Source: Streptomyces sp. SID10853
GTDB lineage: Bacteria; Actinomycetota; Actinomycetes; Streptomycetales; Streptomycetaceae
Direction: 5' to 3'
NCBI RefSeq assembly: GCF_010548145.1
Contig: NZ_JAAGLN010000027.1
Coordinates: 1 to 46,452 of the forward strand
Length of the DNA stretch: 46,452 bases
Positions 39,320 to 46,452 of the stretch are shown here, piece by piece. Both the position numbers and the translations under genes were made by a program. Position 1 is the stretch's first letter. Every line of letters starts with the position of its first letter. The notes under the pieces are model-generated. The model did not search any database. It had not been told where the DNA came from and was given only the letters and a program-made list of their open reading frames with translations.

Positions 39320-40887
39320 ACGCCGCCGTCGCCACCTCGATCTTCGCGGTCTTCATGGTCGCGACCGTCGTCCTCGGGCTCGTCGCCGTACGCGGCGGCC
39401 GGACCGGCGGGCTCGCTGAGTGGTCCGTCGGCGGGCGCAGTCTCGGCCCGGTCTTCATCTGGGTGCTGATGGCCGGCGAGGGCTACACCAGCTTCAGCTA
39501 TCTCGGCGCGGCCGGCTGGGGCTACAACTACGGGGCCCCGGTGCTCTATGTGGTCGCGTACATGTCCTGCGGCTACGCCCTCGGTTACGTGGTCGGGCCG
39601 ACGCTCTGGGCGTACGCCCGACGGCACGGCCTCGTCTCGATCACGGACATGATCGCGCACCGGTACGGCAGGCCCTGGCTCGGCGCGGCCGTCGCCGTCC
39701 TCGCGACCGTCTTCCTGCTGCCGTACATCCAGCTCCAGATCACCGGCATGGGCGTCGTCGTCTCGACCATCTCGTACGGGGCGATCAGCCTCAACTGGGC
39801 CTATTTCGTGGCCTTCGCCGTCACCACCGGGTTCGTCGTGATCAGCGGGCTCCGGGGGAGCGCCTGGGTCTCCGTCCTCAAGGACGCCCTCGTCATCGGC
39901 ACGCTCGCCTTCCTCGCGCTCTACGTACCGCTGCACTACTTCGACGGGTACGGGGACTTCCTGCACCGTGTCGTCGCCGAGAAGGGCGACTGGCTGACCT
40001 TCCCCGGCCACGGCGGCGGCGGGCCGGGCGGCAGCGGCCTCGGGCAGTCCTGGTACGTGACGACCTCGCTGCTCAACTCCCTCACCGTGGTGATCTTCCC
40101 GACCACCGTCGCCGGATACCTCGGGGCGCGCAGCGCCGACGTGCTCCGCAAGAACGCGGTCTGGCTGCCCGCGTACAACATCCTGCTCTTCGTCCCGATG
40201 TTCCTCGGCCTGGCGGCCCTGTTCGTGGTGCCGCACCTGACCGGCGCCGACTCCAACCTGGCGCTCTTCAAACTGGTGGTGGACTCGCTGCCGGCCTGGG
40301 CCGTGGGCGTCATCGGGGTCGCCGCCGCGCTCTCCTCGATCGTTCCGATGGCCATCTTCATGCTGGTCATCGGCACGATGTGGGGGCGCAGTGTGCTCTC
40401 GCTCGTACCGCGCTGGCGCGAGCGGCAGAAGGGTGCGTCGCAGGGCGTGGTCGTCGTCGCGGGCACGCTGGCGCTGCTCCTGACGTACACCGCGCCCAAC
40501 ACGCTGGTACGGCTGTCGCTCATCTCGTACGAGGGGATGGCGCAGCTCCTGCCGATGCTGCTGCTCGGTCTGGTGTGGCGGCGGCTGACGCTGCTCGGCG
40601 CGGGCAGCGGTCTGGTCGTCGGGGTGGGGCTGGTCTGCGCCTTGGTGTTCAGCGACCACGATCCGGTGTGGGGGATGAGCGCGGGGATCGTCGCGCTCGG
40701 CGCCAATCTCGTGGTCGCCCTTGCCGTGACGTACGCGGGGCCGCGCGAGCGCGACCCACGGCCGGATGGTGAGGTGCTCGCCCGCGATCCGATCGGGGGC
40801 GCGGGGGGTGGCGGCGGTGGCCTTGATGGCGGCCTTGGTGGTGGTGCCGGTGGCGGCGCGGGGGGTGACGCCGGTGTTCCCGCCTGA
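39316..40887 (+). CDS. Sodium:solute symporter (SSS family)
   Basis: A 523-residue, about 13-span Na+ symporter. LAEWSVGGRSLGPVFIWVLM and AGEGYTSFSYLGAAGWGYNY near the N-terminus are signatures of the monocarboxylate (MctP)/pantothenate branch, and SAALSSIVPMAIFMLVIGTM-like sequence (AAALSSIVPMAIFMLVIG) marks the Na+ site region. The DUF3311 gene overlaps upstream. Likely substrates are short monocarboxylates, but this is only a family inference. The last ~35 residues are a poly-Gly/Ala/Asp tail that grades into DNA repeats after the stop, so the tail was probably created by repeat expansion. Confidence 0.9.
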   Translation: MNAAVATSIFAVFMVATVVLGLVAVRGGRTGGLAEWSVGGRSLGPVFIWVLMAGEGYTSFSYLGAAGWGYNYGAPVLYVVAYMSCGYALGYVVGPTLWAYARRHGLVSITDMIAHRYGRPWLGAAVAVLATVFLLPYIQLQITGMGVVVSTISYGAISLNWAYFVAFAVTTGFVVISGLRGSAWVSVLKDALVIGTLAFLALYVPLHYFDGYGDFLHRVVAEKGDWLTFPGHGGGGPGGSGLGQSWYVTTSLLNSLTVVIFPTTVAGYLGARSADVLRKNAVWLPAYNILLFVPMFLGLAALFVVPHLTGADSNLALFKLVVDSLPAWAVGVIGVAAALSSIVPMAIFMLVIGTMWGRSVLSLVPRWRERQKGASQGVVVVAGTLALLLTYTAPNTLVRLSLISYEGMAQLLPMLLLGLVWRRLTLLGAGSGLVVGVGLVCALVFSDHDPVWGMSAGIVALGANLVVALAVTYAGPRERDPRPDGEVLARDPIGGAGGGGGGLDGGLGGGAGGGAGGDAGVPA

Positions 40888-40962
40888 CGCTCTCGCCGTT
40901 CCCGCCTGACGTTCCCGCCTGTCGTTCCCGCCTGCCGTTCCTGCCTGTCGTTCCCGCCTCGC
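40876..40962. repeat. CGTTCCCGCCTG tandem repeat
   Basis: About six copies of a 13-14-bp unit (GTTCCCGCCTGAC, GTTCCCGCCTGTC, GTTCCTGCCTGTC) start within the last codons of the symporter gene and continue past its stop. The rest of the gap to 41227 holds at most one small ORF. Confidence 0.75.
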
Positions 40963-41018
40963 GTCAGGTGTCTTCGCCGGCGGGTTCTCGCCTGTGCCGT
41001 GCGGCCCGGGACGTGGAG

Positions 41019-41123
41019 ATGCGCCCCGGCGACGGGCTCGATCCGGAGCCGGGCAATCCGGTCGGCCGTGCGCTCCTGGCGCCCCGCAGGCTGCTGGAGC
41101 CGATCGAATCGAGTCGTGTATAA
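41019..41123 (+). CDS. Possible 34-residue small protein
   Basis: The frame reads MRPGDGLDPEPGNPVGRALL followed by APRRLLEPIESSRV and stops at TAA 41121. The composition (acidic start, then an Arg/Leu helix) is more protein-like than the surrounding gap. GGGACGTGGAG precedes the ATG. An extension to GTG 40968 would give 51 residues. It could equally be a remnant of a longer gene. No function can be proposed. Confidence 0.3.
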   Translation: MRPGDGLDPEPGNPVGRALLAPRRLLEPIESSRV

Positions 41124-41227
41124 CGGCTTGAGGTACGTTTTTCGGCACGGAGTACGCCGGAGTACGCGGTTCTCGACACGGAGCACTCGCTGTCCGTGCA
41201 CCACAGACACCGGAAGGGGTGGAAGGC

Positions 41228-41542
41228 ATGGCCGCTCGGCCGATGCGTCTGTCCCGCCCCGCCGTGGCGCTGCTCTTCTTCCTCCTCGCCGAAGCGCTGC
41301 TCGTCGACGGCGGCATGCTCTCCTCGGCCGTCGCGCTCGCCGCCACCGCCGCGGTCGGCTCCGCGCTTGCCGCCTGTGCGCTCCTCACCTCGCGCACCGC
41401 GCCCGCCGTGCCGCGCACCCGGATCCGTACGGCCATCCGCGACCGTGAGCGGCGTACGGCCTTCCTGCCGCAGCGCGACCCCGACGCCTCGGGCAGGCCC
41501 AGGCCCCGAGCACCCGGTCGTCCCGTCCCGACGGCCGCCTAG
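41228..41542 (+). CDS. DUF6412 small membrane protein
   Basis: A 104-residue protein with two hydrophobic segments (AVALLFFLLAEALLVDGGML and VALAATAAVGSALAACALL) and a basic, Pro/Arg-rich tail (RIRTAIRDRERRTAFLPQRD). Small proteins of this type are typically encoded directly before the YidC/Oxa1-family gene in Streptomyces, as here, so it may be functionally tied to that insertase. ATG 41228 is chosen because AAGGGG lies 9 nt upstream. Confidence 0.78.
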   Translation: MAARPMRLSRPAVALLFFLLAEALLVDGGMLSSAVALAATAAVGSALAACALLTSRTAPAVPRTRIRTAIRDRERRTAFLPQRDPDASGRPRPRAPGRPVPTAA

Positions 41543-41644
41543 GCACCCTCCGCACCCCAGCTGCGCACCGGTTCCCGCCGCGGTCCGTCACGCCGACATG
41601 TCTTCCTGTCCGGCCTGCGACGAGACCCCCCGGAGGGTTTTCCC

Positions 41645-42409
41645 GTGTTCTCTTCCTTCTTCGCTGCGTTCGCCAGCCTGGTCACGCATATCGCCGACCT
41701 GCTCCAGCCGCTCTTCCACGGTTCGGCGACGGCCGCCGCGATCGTCCTCTTCACCGTCTGCGTACGGCTCGCCGTGCACCCCCTCTCGCGGGCGGCGGCC
41801 CGCGGCCAGAAGGCCCGCACCAAGCTCGCACCGCGCGTGGCCGAGCTGCGCAAGAAGCACGCCAAGGACCCGCAGAAGATGCAGAAGGCCATCATGGAGC
41901 TGCACGCCGAGGAGAAGATCTCCCCGCTCAGCGGCTGCCTGCCGAGCTTGCTGCAGATGCCCGCGTTCTTCGTGACGTACCACCTCTTCTCCAGCGCGAA
42001 CATCGGCGGCTCGGCCAATTCCCTGCTCGGGCACACCCTCATGGGCAGCCCCCTCGGCGGCCGGCTGAAGGACGCGATCGGGCACGGCGGGCTCCTGGGT
42101 GAGCAGGGCGCCGTCTATCTGGTGCTCTTCGTGATCGTCGCCGCTGTCGCCACGTTCAACTACGGCCGCACCAAGCGGATGATGGCCGCCGCGCCGGCCC
42201 CCGCCGCCGACGGGCCCGGGGCCGGTGCGATGGGCGCGATGTCCAAGGTGATGCCGCTGATGTCGTTCGCGACGCTTCTCACGGTGTCCTATGTGCCGCT
42301 CGCCGCCGCGCTGTACGTCGTCACCACCACCACCTGGACCGCCGTCGAGCGCGCGATCCTCTACCGGGACACGGTGCCCGCGGCGGCCGCCGTCGCCGCC
42401 CCGATGTAG
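41645..42409 (+). CDS. yidC: YidC/Oxa1-family membrane protein insertase
   Basis: A 254-residue, about five-span insertase, without the large periplasmic domain of Gram-negative YidC. The signature RLAVHPLSRAAARGQKARTK carries the conserved Arg in the first conserved span, followed by the cytoplasmic hairpin (LRKKHAKDPQKMQKAIMELH) and LPSLLQMPAFFVTYHLFS. It inserts small membrane proteins alone or with SecYEG. Streptomyces chromosomes usually encode a main yidC near rnpA/oriC; this copy next to DUF6412 is an additional paralogue. GTG 41645 follows GGAGGG. Confidence 0.9.
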   Translation: MFSSFFAAFASLVTHIADLLQPLFHGSATAAAIVLFTVCVRLAVHPLSRAAARGQKARTKLAPRVAELRKKHAKDPQKMQKAIMELHAEEKISPLSGCLPSLLQMPAFFVTYHLFSSANIGGSANSLLGHTLMGSPLGGRLKDAIGHGGLLGEQGAVYLVLFVIVAAVATFNYGRTKRMMAAAPAPAADGPGAGAMGAMSKVMPLMSFATLLTVSYVPLAAALYVVTTTTWTAVERAILYRDTVPAAAAVAAPM

Positions 42410-42534
42410 GGGCGTGGTGGTCCAGCTTGTGAACGGGGTCTTGCGGCCTGGACCTCGAACTTGGAGGATCAGCCAATCCCCCGATGTGGCCGCACCCCAT
42501 CGGCCGGACCGGTCCAATCGTTGGGAGACTGACC

Positions 42535-43392
42535 ATGAAGCTGCTGCGTGTCGGAACGGCCGGGGCCGAGCGCCCCGCACTGCTCGACGCCGACGGAACC
42601 CTCCGTGACCTCTCCGCGCTGATCACGGACATCGACGGAGAGCTGCTCGCCGACGGGGCGGCCCTCGACCGGATACGGGCCGCCGCCGCTGCCCGGGTGC
42701 TGCCCGCCATCGAGGGCGAGACACCGCGTATCGGGCCGCCGGTCGGCCGGATCGGCAAGGTCGTCTGTATCGGTCTGAACTACCACGACCACGCCACTGA
42801 GACGGGCGCGGACATCCCCGCCGAGCCGATCGTCTTCATGAAGGCCCCGGACACCGTCGTCGGCCCCGACGACACCGTCCTCGTACCGCGTAACAGCGAG
42901 AAGACCGACTGGGAGGTCGAGCTGGCCGTCGTCATCGGGCGTACGGCCCGCTACCTCGGCTCGGCGGACGAGGCACTCGGCCACGTCGCCGGGTACGCGG
43001 TCGCACACGACGTCTCGGAGCGTGCCTTCCAGATCGAGCGCGGCGGCCAGTGGGACAAGGGCAAGAACTGCGAGACGTTCAATCCCCTCGGCCCCTGGCT
43101 GGTGACCGCCGACGAGGTGGCCGACCCGCAGGCGCTCCCGCTGAAGCTGTGGGTGAACGGTGAGCTGAAGCAGGACGGTACGACCGCCGACCAGATCTTC
43201 CCGGTGGGTGAGGTGGTCAGGTATCTGAGCCAGTTCATGACGCTGTACCCGGGCGATGTCATCAACACCGGTACGCCCGCCGGGGTGGCGATGGGGCAGC
43301 CCGAGCCGAAGCCGTATCTGCGGGCCGGTGACGTCGTGGAGCTGGAGATCGAAGGGCTGGGACGGCAGCGGCAGCCGCTCAAGGACGCTTAG
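42535..43392 (+). CDS. Fumarylacetoacetate hydrolase family protein
   Basis: A 285-residue cytosolic enzyme of the FAH superfamily (C-C bond hydrolases, isomerases and decarboxylases of aromatic catabolism). Core motifs: VCIGLNYHDHATETGADIP, then PIVFMKAPDTVVGPDD, then the metal ligands in WEVELAVVIG and GYAVAHDVSERAFQ, and NTGTPAGVAMGQ. This set is typical of ureidoglycolate-lyase-like or 2-keto-acid members. ATG 42535 has GGGAG upstream. No pathway genes adjoin, so the substrate is open. Confidence 0.9.
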   Translation: MKLLRVGTAGAERPALLDADGTLRDLSALITDIDGELLADGAALDRIRAAAAARVLPAIEGETPRIGPPVGRIGKVVCIGLNYHDHATETGADIPAEPIVFMKAPDTVVGPDDTVLVPRNSEKTDWEVELAVVIGRTARYLGSADEALGHVAGYAVAHDVSERAFQIERGGQWDKGKNCETFNPLGPWLVTADEVADPQALPLKLWVNGELKQDGTTADQIFPVGEVVRYLSQFMTLYPGDVINTGTPAGVAMGQPEPKPYLRAGDVVELEIEGLGRQRQPLKDA

Positions 43393-43557
43393 CGCGTGGC
43401 CCGTGGCCTGTAGCGCGTGGCCCGTGGCGGCGGGGCGGGCTCGGGCTCGGGCCGTTCCCGCCGCATGTCGGGGCCGGGCAGGTCTGTCTGCGGGCCGGTG
43501 GCTGTCCACCGGCCCGCAGTGGCTGCTCCCTGTGGCCCTCGGCCGGGGCTGTGCTGT

Positions 43558-43683
43558 GGTCCCGGTCCCGGTCCCGGTCCCGGTCCCGGTCCCGGTTCCG
43601 GGCTCCTGGCCCTGTTCCCCGGCTCCTTGTCTTGGTCTCGGTCTCCTGGTCCTGGTCCTGGTCTCGGTCTCGGTCTCGGTCTC
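43558..43683. repeat. Hexanucleotide microsatellites GGTCCC and GGTCTC
   Basis: GGTCCC occurs six times in perfect tandem at 43558-43593, followed by a GGTTCC variant. Then GGTCTC, CTGGTC and a final run of GGTCTC units extend from 43634 to 43683. This is the gap between the FAH and TetR genes (43393-43734), which otherwise holds only the TetR promoter region. Confidence 0.9.
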
Positions 43684-43734
43684 GGGCGCGGGAGCCTCCG
43701 TCGATATCGTGGTCCTCATGACGAAGGAGCGCCG

Positions 43735-44412
43735 ATGACCAGCACGGGTGCCGAAGGGAAGGCGGCGGCAGCCCCTCGCCGGACCAGGACGAGCAAGGCG
43801 GCGTCGCTCTCGCACGCCGCCTGCGAGGTGTTCGGGCGGGACGGTTACACGCGCGCGAGCATCGACACGATCGCCGCCGAGGCCGGGGCCTCCACCCGTA
43901 CGCTCTACAACCACTTCCCCGGCGGGAAGGAAGAGCTCTTCCGTACGGTGGTGCAGTGGAGCTCCGGGCAGATGCGGGACGCTCAACTGGCCCTGCTGGA
44001 CAGATATCTGGACGTGCACCGGCTGCCGCAGGCGGCGTATCTGGAGCGTGATCTGCTCGCGCTCGCCCGCGCCTGGGTCGGCCTGATGGCGGAGTTTCGC
44101 AACCACTTCTCGCTGGTGCGCCACATCTACGCGGAGGCCGGGCATGTACCGGCGGAGGTCCTGGACGCCTGGCAGGAGGCGGGGCCGCGTGCGGTGGGGC
44201 GGCAGTTCGCCGTCGTGATGGCCGCGCTGGACGCGGCGGAGCTGATCGACGTACGCGATGATCCGGCCCAGGCAGCCGCGCACTTCATGGCGCTGACGTC
44301 GACCGACATCGTGAACCGGTCGTACTGGGGCATCAGCCCGCTGCCCCCGGGGGAGGCCGACCGGATCACGGCGGTCGGGGTGCAGGTCTTCCTGCGGGCG
44401 TACGGACGCTGA
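43735..44412 (+). CDS. TetR-family transcriptional regulator
   Basis: A 225-residue repressor. The N-terminal HTH (about 18-65) contains AACEVFGRDGYTRASIDTIA and AEAGASTRTLYNHFPGGKEE, the standard TetR DNA-binding region. The remaining ~150 residues are the helical ligand-binding and dimerisation domain (TetR_C-type). ATG 43735 has AAGGAG at 43724-43729. The upstream FAH gene and downstream convergent genes do not point clearly to a target; CGATATCG at 43702-43709 is the only small palindrome in its promoter. Confidence 0.92.
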   Translation: MTSTGAEGKAAAAPRRTRTSKAASLSHAACEVFGRDGYTRASIDTIAAEAGASTRTLYNHFPGGKEELFRTVVQWSSGQMRDAQLALLDRYLDVHRLPQAAYLERDLLALARAWVGLMAEFRNHFSLVRHIYAEAGHVPAEVLDAWQEAGPRAVGRQFAVVMAALDAAELIDVRDDPAQAAAHFMALTSTDIVNRSYWGISPLPPGEADRITAVGVQVFLRAYGR

Positions 44413-44444
44413 CCGGCTCCCTGCCTGCCCCTCACGGCTCCCCG

Positions 44445-44993
44445 TCAGCCCGCCGTCGCGAGGAAGCGAGTCAGTGCCTCCACGACCAGGGCGTGGTCCT
44501 CGGCCTGTGGCAGGCCCGAGACCGTGACGGCCCCGACGACACCGGTGCCCGCGACCGACAGCGGGAACGAACCGCCGTGCGCCGCATACCGGTCCGGATC
44601 CAGCCGGGACGCGTCGTCGAACGTCGTCCCCTTGGCGCGGAACCGCGCGCCGACCAGCAGCGAACTCGCCCCGTACCGCTCCACGACCCGGCGTTTGCGC
44701 TCGATCCAGGCGTCGTTGTCGGCGCTCGCCCCCGGCAGTGCGCAGTGGAACAGCTGCTGTGCGCCGCGCCTGATGTCGATCGCCACCGGAGCGCCGCGCC
44801 CCCGGGCGAGCCGGGTCAGCAGGGTGCCCAGCTCCCAGGCGTCGTCCGGGCCGAACTGCCGCAGCACCAGGCGGCGTTCCTGCTCCTCCAGCTCCGCGAC
44901 CCCGGGCAGCGCGGGCCGCGCGGCCGGGGCGGGGGGATCGGCCGGTACGGGCTGTGCGGCCGGTACGGGCCGTGCGGGCCCAGCGGTGCTCAC
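44445..44993 (-). CDS. UPF0303 / heme-degrading-domain family protein
   Basis: A 182-residue protein. After a Pro/Ala-rich head of about 30 residues comes the UPF0303 (DUF336/HbpS-like) fold: LEEQERRLVLRQFGPDDAWE, GAPVAIDIRRGAQQLFHCA, WIERKRRVVERYGASS, and HGGSFPLSVAGTGVVGAVTV. The family is related to HbpS/GlcG small heme- or corrinoid-binding proteins; the activity of UPF0303 members is not settled. GTG 44993 overlaps the stop of the oxidoreductase gene by 4 nt (GTGA), so the two are translationally coupled. Confidence 0.85.
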   Translation of the reverse strand: MSTAGPARPVPAAQPVPADPPAPAARPALPGVAELEEQERRLVLRQFGPDDAWELGTLLTRLARGRGAPVAIDIRRGAQQLFHCALPGASADNDAWIERKRRVVERYGASSLLVGARFRAKGTTFDDASRLDPDRYAAHGGSFPLSVAGTGVVGAVTVSGLPQAEDHALVVEALTRFLATAG

Positions 44994-46090
44994 AGCTCCA
45001 CCGTGACGCCGTCGCGCGCGGACGTCCGTGCGGCCTCGATGACCTCCAGCGTCGCCGCCGCCTGCTCGGCCGTGACGGGCGGCCGCCCGCCCTCGCGCAG
45101 GGCCTTCGCGATACCCGCGTAGTACGCCGGGTAGTCGCCGGGCAGGGTCGGTACGGGTGAACCGCCGCCCGTCAGCGGCGACTCGCCCGCACCGACGCGG
45201 CCCCACAGCGACTCGGGCTCCTCGCCCCAGTGCGCCGTGGTCCCGGGGCGCGCGCCCGCGCGCAGGGCCGCCTCCTGGGGGTCCAGCCCGTGCTTCACAT
45301 AGCCGGCAGCCGAGCCGAGCACCCGGAAGCGCGGGCCCAGTTGGGCGGTGGTGGCGGAGGCGTACAGATGGGAACGGACGCCGTTGGCATGGGTGATCGC
45401 GATGAAGGTGTCGTCGTCGGCGCGTGCGCCGGGCCGGCGGACGTCCGACTCCGCGTACACCCGGACCGCCGGGCCGAAGAGCACCAGCGCCTGGTCGACG
45501 ATGTGGCTGCCCAGGTCGTAGAGGAGCCCGCCGATCTCCGACGGGTCGCCGGACTCCCGCCAGCCGCCCTTGAGCTGCGGGCGCCACCGCTCGAAGCGGG
45601 ACTCGAAGCGCTGGACGTCGCCCAGCCGGCCGTCGGCGATGAGCTTCCGCAGAGTCAGGAAGTCGTTGTCCCAGCGGCGGTTCTGGAAGACGGAGAGCAG
45701 CAGCCCGCGCCCGGCGGCGAGCGCGGCCAGCTCGCGGGCCTCGGCGGCCGTGCCCGCGAGCGGCTTGTCCACGACGACCGGCAGCCCGGCCGTGAGCGCT
45801 GCGGTCGCGAGCGGCACATGGGTCCGGTTCGGGGACGCGATCACGACCAGGTCCAGCTCGTCCGCGTACGACGTGTGAGACGTGTGCGACCAGAGGTCAT
45901 CCGGGGCGTCGGCGAACCGGACGCCGGGGAACTCGGCGCGCGCCTGCTCCCTGCGCTCCTCGTTCGAGGTGACGATCGTGTCGAGAACCAGGCCGTCGGT
46001 GGCCGAGATCAGCGGTGCGTGGAAGACGGAACCCGCGAGGCCGTAGCCGACGAGTCCGACGCGGAGCGGGTCTGCAGTCGTACGATCCAT
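44990..46090 (-). CDS. Gfo/Idh/MocA-family oxidoreductase
   Basis: A 366-residue NAD(P)-dependent dehydrogenase, probably acting on a sugar, inositol or derivative. The Rossmann start is LRVGLVGYGLAGSVFHAPLI. DLVVIASPNRTHVPLATAAL and VVVDKPLAGTAAEARELA supply the EKP-like (here DKP) catalytic Lys region, and GGLLYDLGSHIVDQAL carries the conserved active-site Asp/His. ATG 46090 is preferred; a GTG three codons earlier is an alternative. Translationally coupled with the UPF0303 gene. It is divergent from a ROK regulator that probably controls it. Confidence 0.92.
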   Translation of the reverse strand: MDRTTADPLRVGLVGYGLAGSVFHAPLISATDGLVLDTIVTSNEERREQARAEFPGVRFADAPDDLWSHTSHTSYADELDLVVIASPNRTHVPLATAALTAGLPVVVDKPLAGTAAEARELAALAAGRGLLLSVFQNRRWDNDFLTLRKLIADGRLGDVQRFESRFERWRPQLKGGWRESGDPSEIGGLLYDLGSHIVDQALVLFGPAVRVYAESDVRRPGARADDDTFIAITHANGVRSHLYASATTAQLGPRFRVLGSAAGYVKHGLDPQEAALRAGARPGTTAHWGEEPESLWGRVGAGESPLTGGGSPVPTLPGDYPAYYAGIAKALREGGRPPVTAEQAAATLEVIEAARTSARDGVTVEL

Positions 46091-46097
46091 GCGTCCC

Positions 46098-46122
46098 ACT
46101 TAAGCAACGCTGTTGCCAAAGT
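46098..46122. promoter_or_regulatory. Operator-like palindrome between Gfo/Idh and ROK genes
   Basis: GCAAC (46104-46108) GCT GTTGC (46112-46116) is a perfect core. Outer matches (ACTT at 46098-46101, AAGT at 46119-46122) extend it to a 25-bp imperfect palindrome with two mismatched pairs. It overlaps a TTGCCA -35 element (46113-46118) and ends 8 bp from the Gfo/Idh start, well placed for control of both genes by the ROK protein. Confidence 0.6.
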
Positions 46123-46140
46123 GCAAGCGTGCCGCACAAT
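46113..46140 (+). promoter_or_regulatory. Promoter of the ROK regulator gene
   Basis: TTGCCA (46113-46118) and CACAAT (46135-46140) are spaced by 16 nt. Transcription would begin at or next to GTG 46147, implying a leaderless message, since there is no Shine-Dalgarno sequence. Confidence 0.5.
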
Positions 46141-46146
46141 GGGGGC

Positions 46147-46452
46147 GTGAACAGGAGCGACACCGCCGGGTCCGGCGCCAATCTGCCCGCGCTGCGCAGC
46201 CATAACGCGGCGCTCGTGCTCGAACTGCTGCGCACGGCGGGGGAGGCCGGCATCAGCCGTATCGAACTCGCCGGGCGCACCGGGCTCACCCCGCAGGCCG
46301 TCAGCAAGATCACCGCGCGGCTGCGGGCGGACGGTTTCGCGGCGGAGGCGGGCCGCCGGGCCTCGACGGGCGGCAAGCCCCGCACGGTGCTGCGGCTGGT
46401 GCCGGGCGCCGCGCACGCGGTCGGGCTGCATCTGGACCGGGACCGGGTGAGC
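46147..46452 (+). CDS. ROK-family transcriptional regulator (N-terminal part)
   Basis: A partial gene, 102 residues to the right edge. The N-terminal winged helix-turn-helix contains LPALRSHNAALVLELLRTAG, GISRIELAGRTGLTPQAVSK and ITARLRADGFAAEAG. STGGKPRTVLRLVPGAAHAV then leads into the sugar-kinase-like domain. ROK repressors respond to sugars or their phosphates. The divergent Gfo/Idh oxidoreductase is the obvious target, with the palindrome at 46098-46122 as operator. The rest of the protein lies outside the window. Confidence 0.9.
   Translation, partial: MNRSDTAGSGANLPALRSHNAALVLELLRTAGEAGISRIELAGRTGLTPQAVSKITARLRADGFAAEAGRRASTGGKPRTVLRLVPGAAHAVGLHLDRDRVS

Noticed and set aside
39097..41436. 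Long reverse open frame of 779 codons opposite the symporter
   Set aside because: Low-complexity charged translation lying antisense to the DUF3311, symporter and DUF6412 genes; no domain recognised.

Overview
The window is high-GC actinobacterial chromosome, almost certainly Streptomyces or a close relative. Evidence: GC-rich third codon positions, many GTG starts, several likely leaderless genes with a -10 box about 7 nt before the start codon, and gene families typical of the genus (DUF3618, DUF445, DUF6412, MmyB-type regulators, class E sortase, SEC-C/TPR protein).

Left part (1-26.7 kb) is mostly core-type genes. A metallo-beta-lactamase-fold hydrolase, a divergent PTS pair (EIIC and EIIB, GlcNAc type), RNase PH (rph) and the inosine/xanthosine triphosphate pyrophosphatase (rdgB) are followed by a strong hairpin terminator and a tRNA-Leu(UAG). 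Just upstream of the tRNA on the same strand is an HNH nuclease with four repeated HTH-like modules. Then come an MHS-family transporter, the peroxiredoxin Bcp, a DUF3618 protein, a GroES-like protein, a guanidinium exporter behind a guanidine-III riboswitch, an SGNH hydrolase, a class A penicillin-binding protein, and two ABC-2 permeases. Their probable ATPase lies 4.2 kb downstream, separated by an ALF-repeat secreted protein, a nitroreductase remnant, an aldo-keto reductase with a divergent MmyB regulator, and a SUMF1-domain protein. A second SGNH esterase, DUF445, small proteins, an acetyltransferase and a stand-alone LanC-like cyclase follow.

Middle part (about 26.6-34.1 kb) is an accessory island with visibly lower GC and more A/T-ending codons. 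It holds a divergent HTH/TPR-like regulator with two perfect inverted repeats around its start codon. Rightward run a winged-helix protein with a degenerate HNH zinc fold, a ParB/Srx-domain protein, a translationally coupled SNF2-type helicase, and a DNA cytosine-C5 methyltransferase; a convergent, overlapping Vsr endonuclease closes it. I read it as a self-marking DNA defence system (methylase, mismatch repair, ParB-plus-helicase effector). No classical restriction endonuclease is visible. It is the best candidate here for an under-described system.

Right part (34.1-46.5 kb) starts with a decayed partial copy of the SEC-C/TPR gene that lies intact at 37.1-38.1 kb. An APC permease, a YrhK protein, a class E sortase, a DUF3311/SSS symporter pair, DUF6412 plus a YidC/Oxa1 insertase, a fumarylacetoacetase-family hydrolase, a TetR regulator, a coupled Gfo/Idh oxidoreductase-UPF0303 pair, and the start of a ROK regulator with a clear operator-like palindrome follow. 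Many gaps hold short degenerate tandem repeats. All functions are inferred from sequence features and family knowledge; no database search was run.
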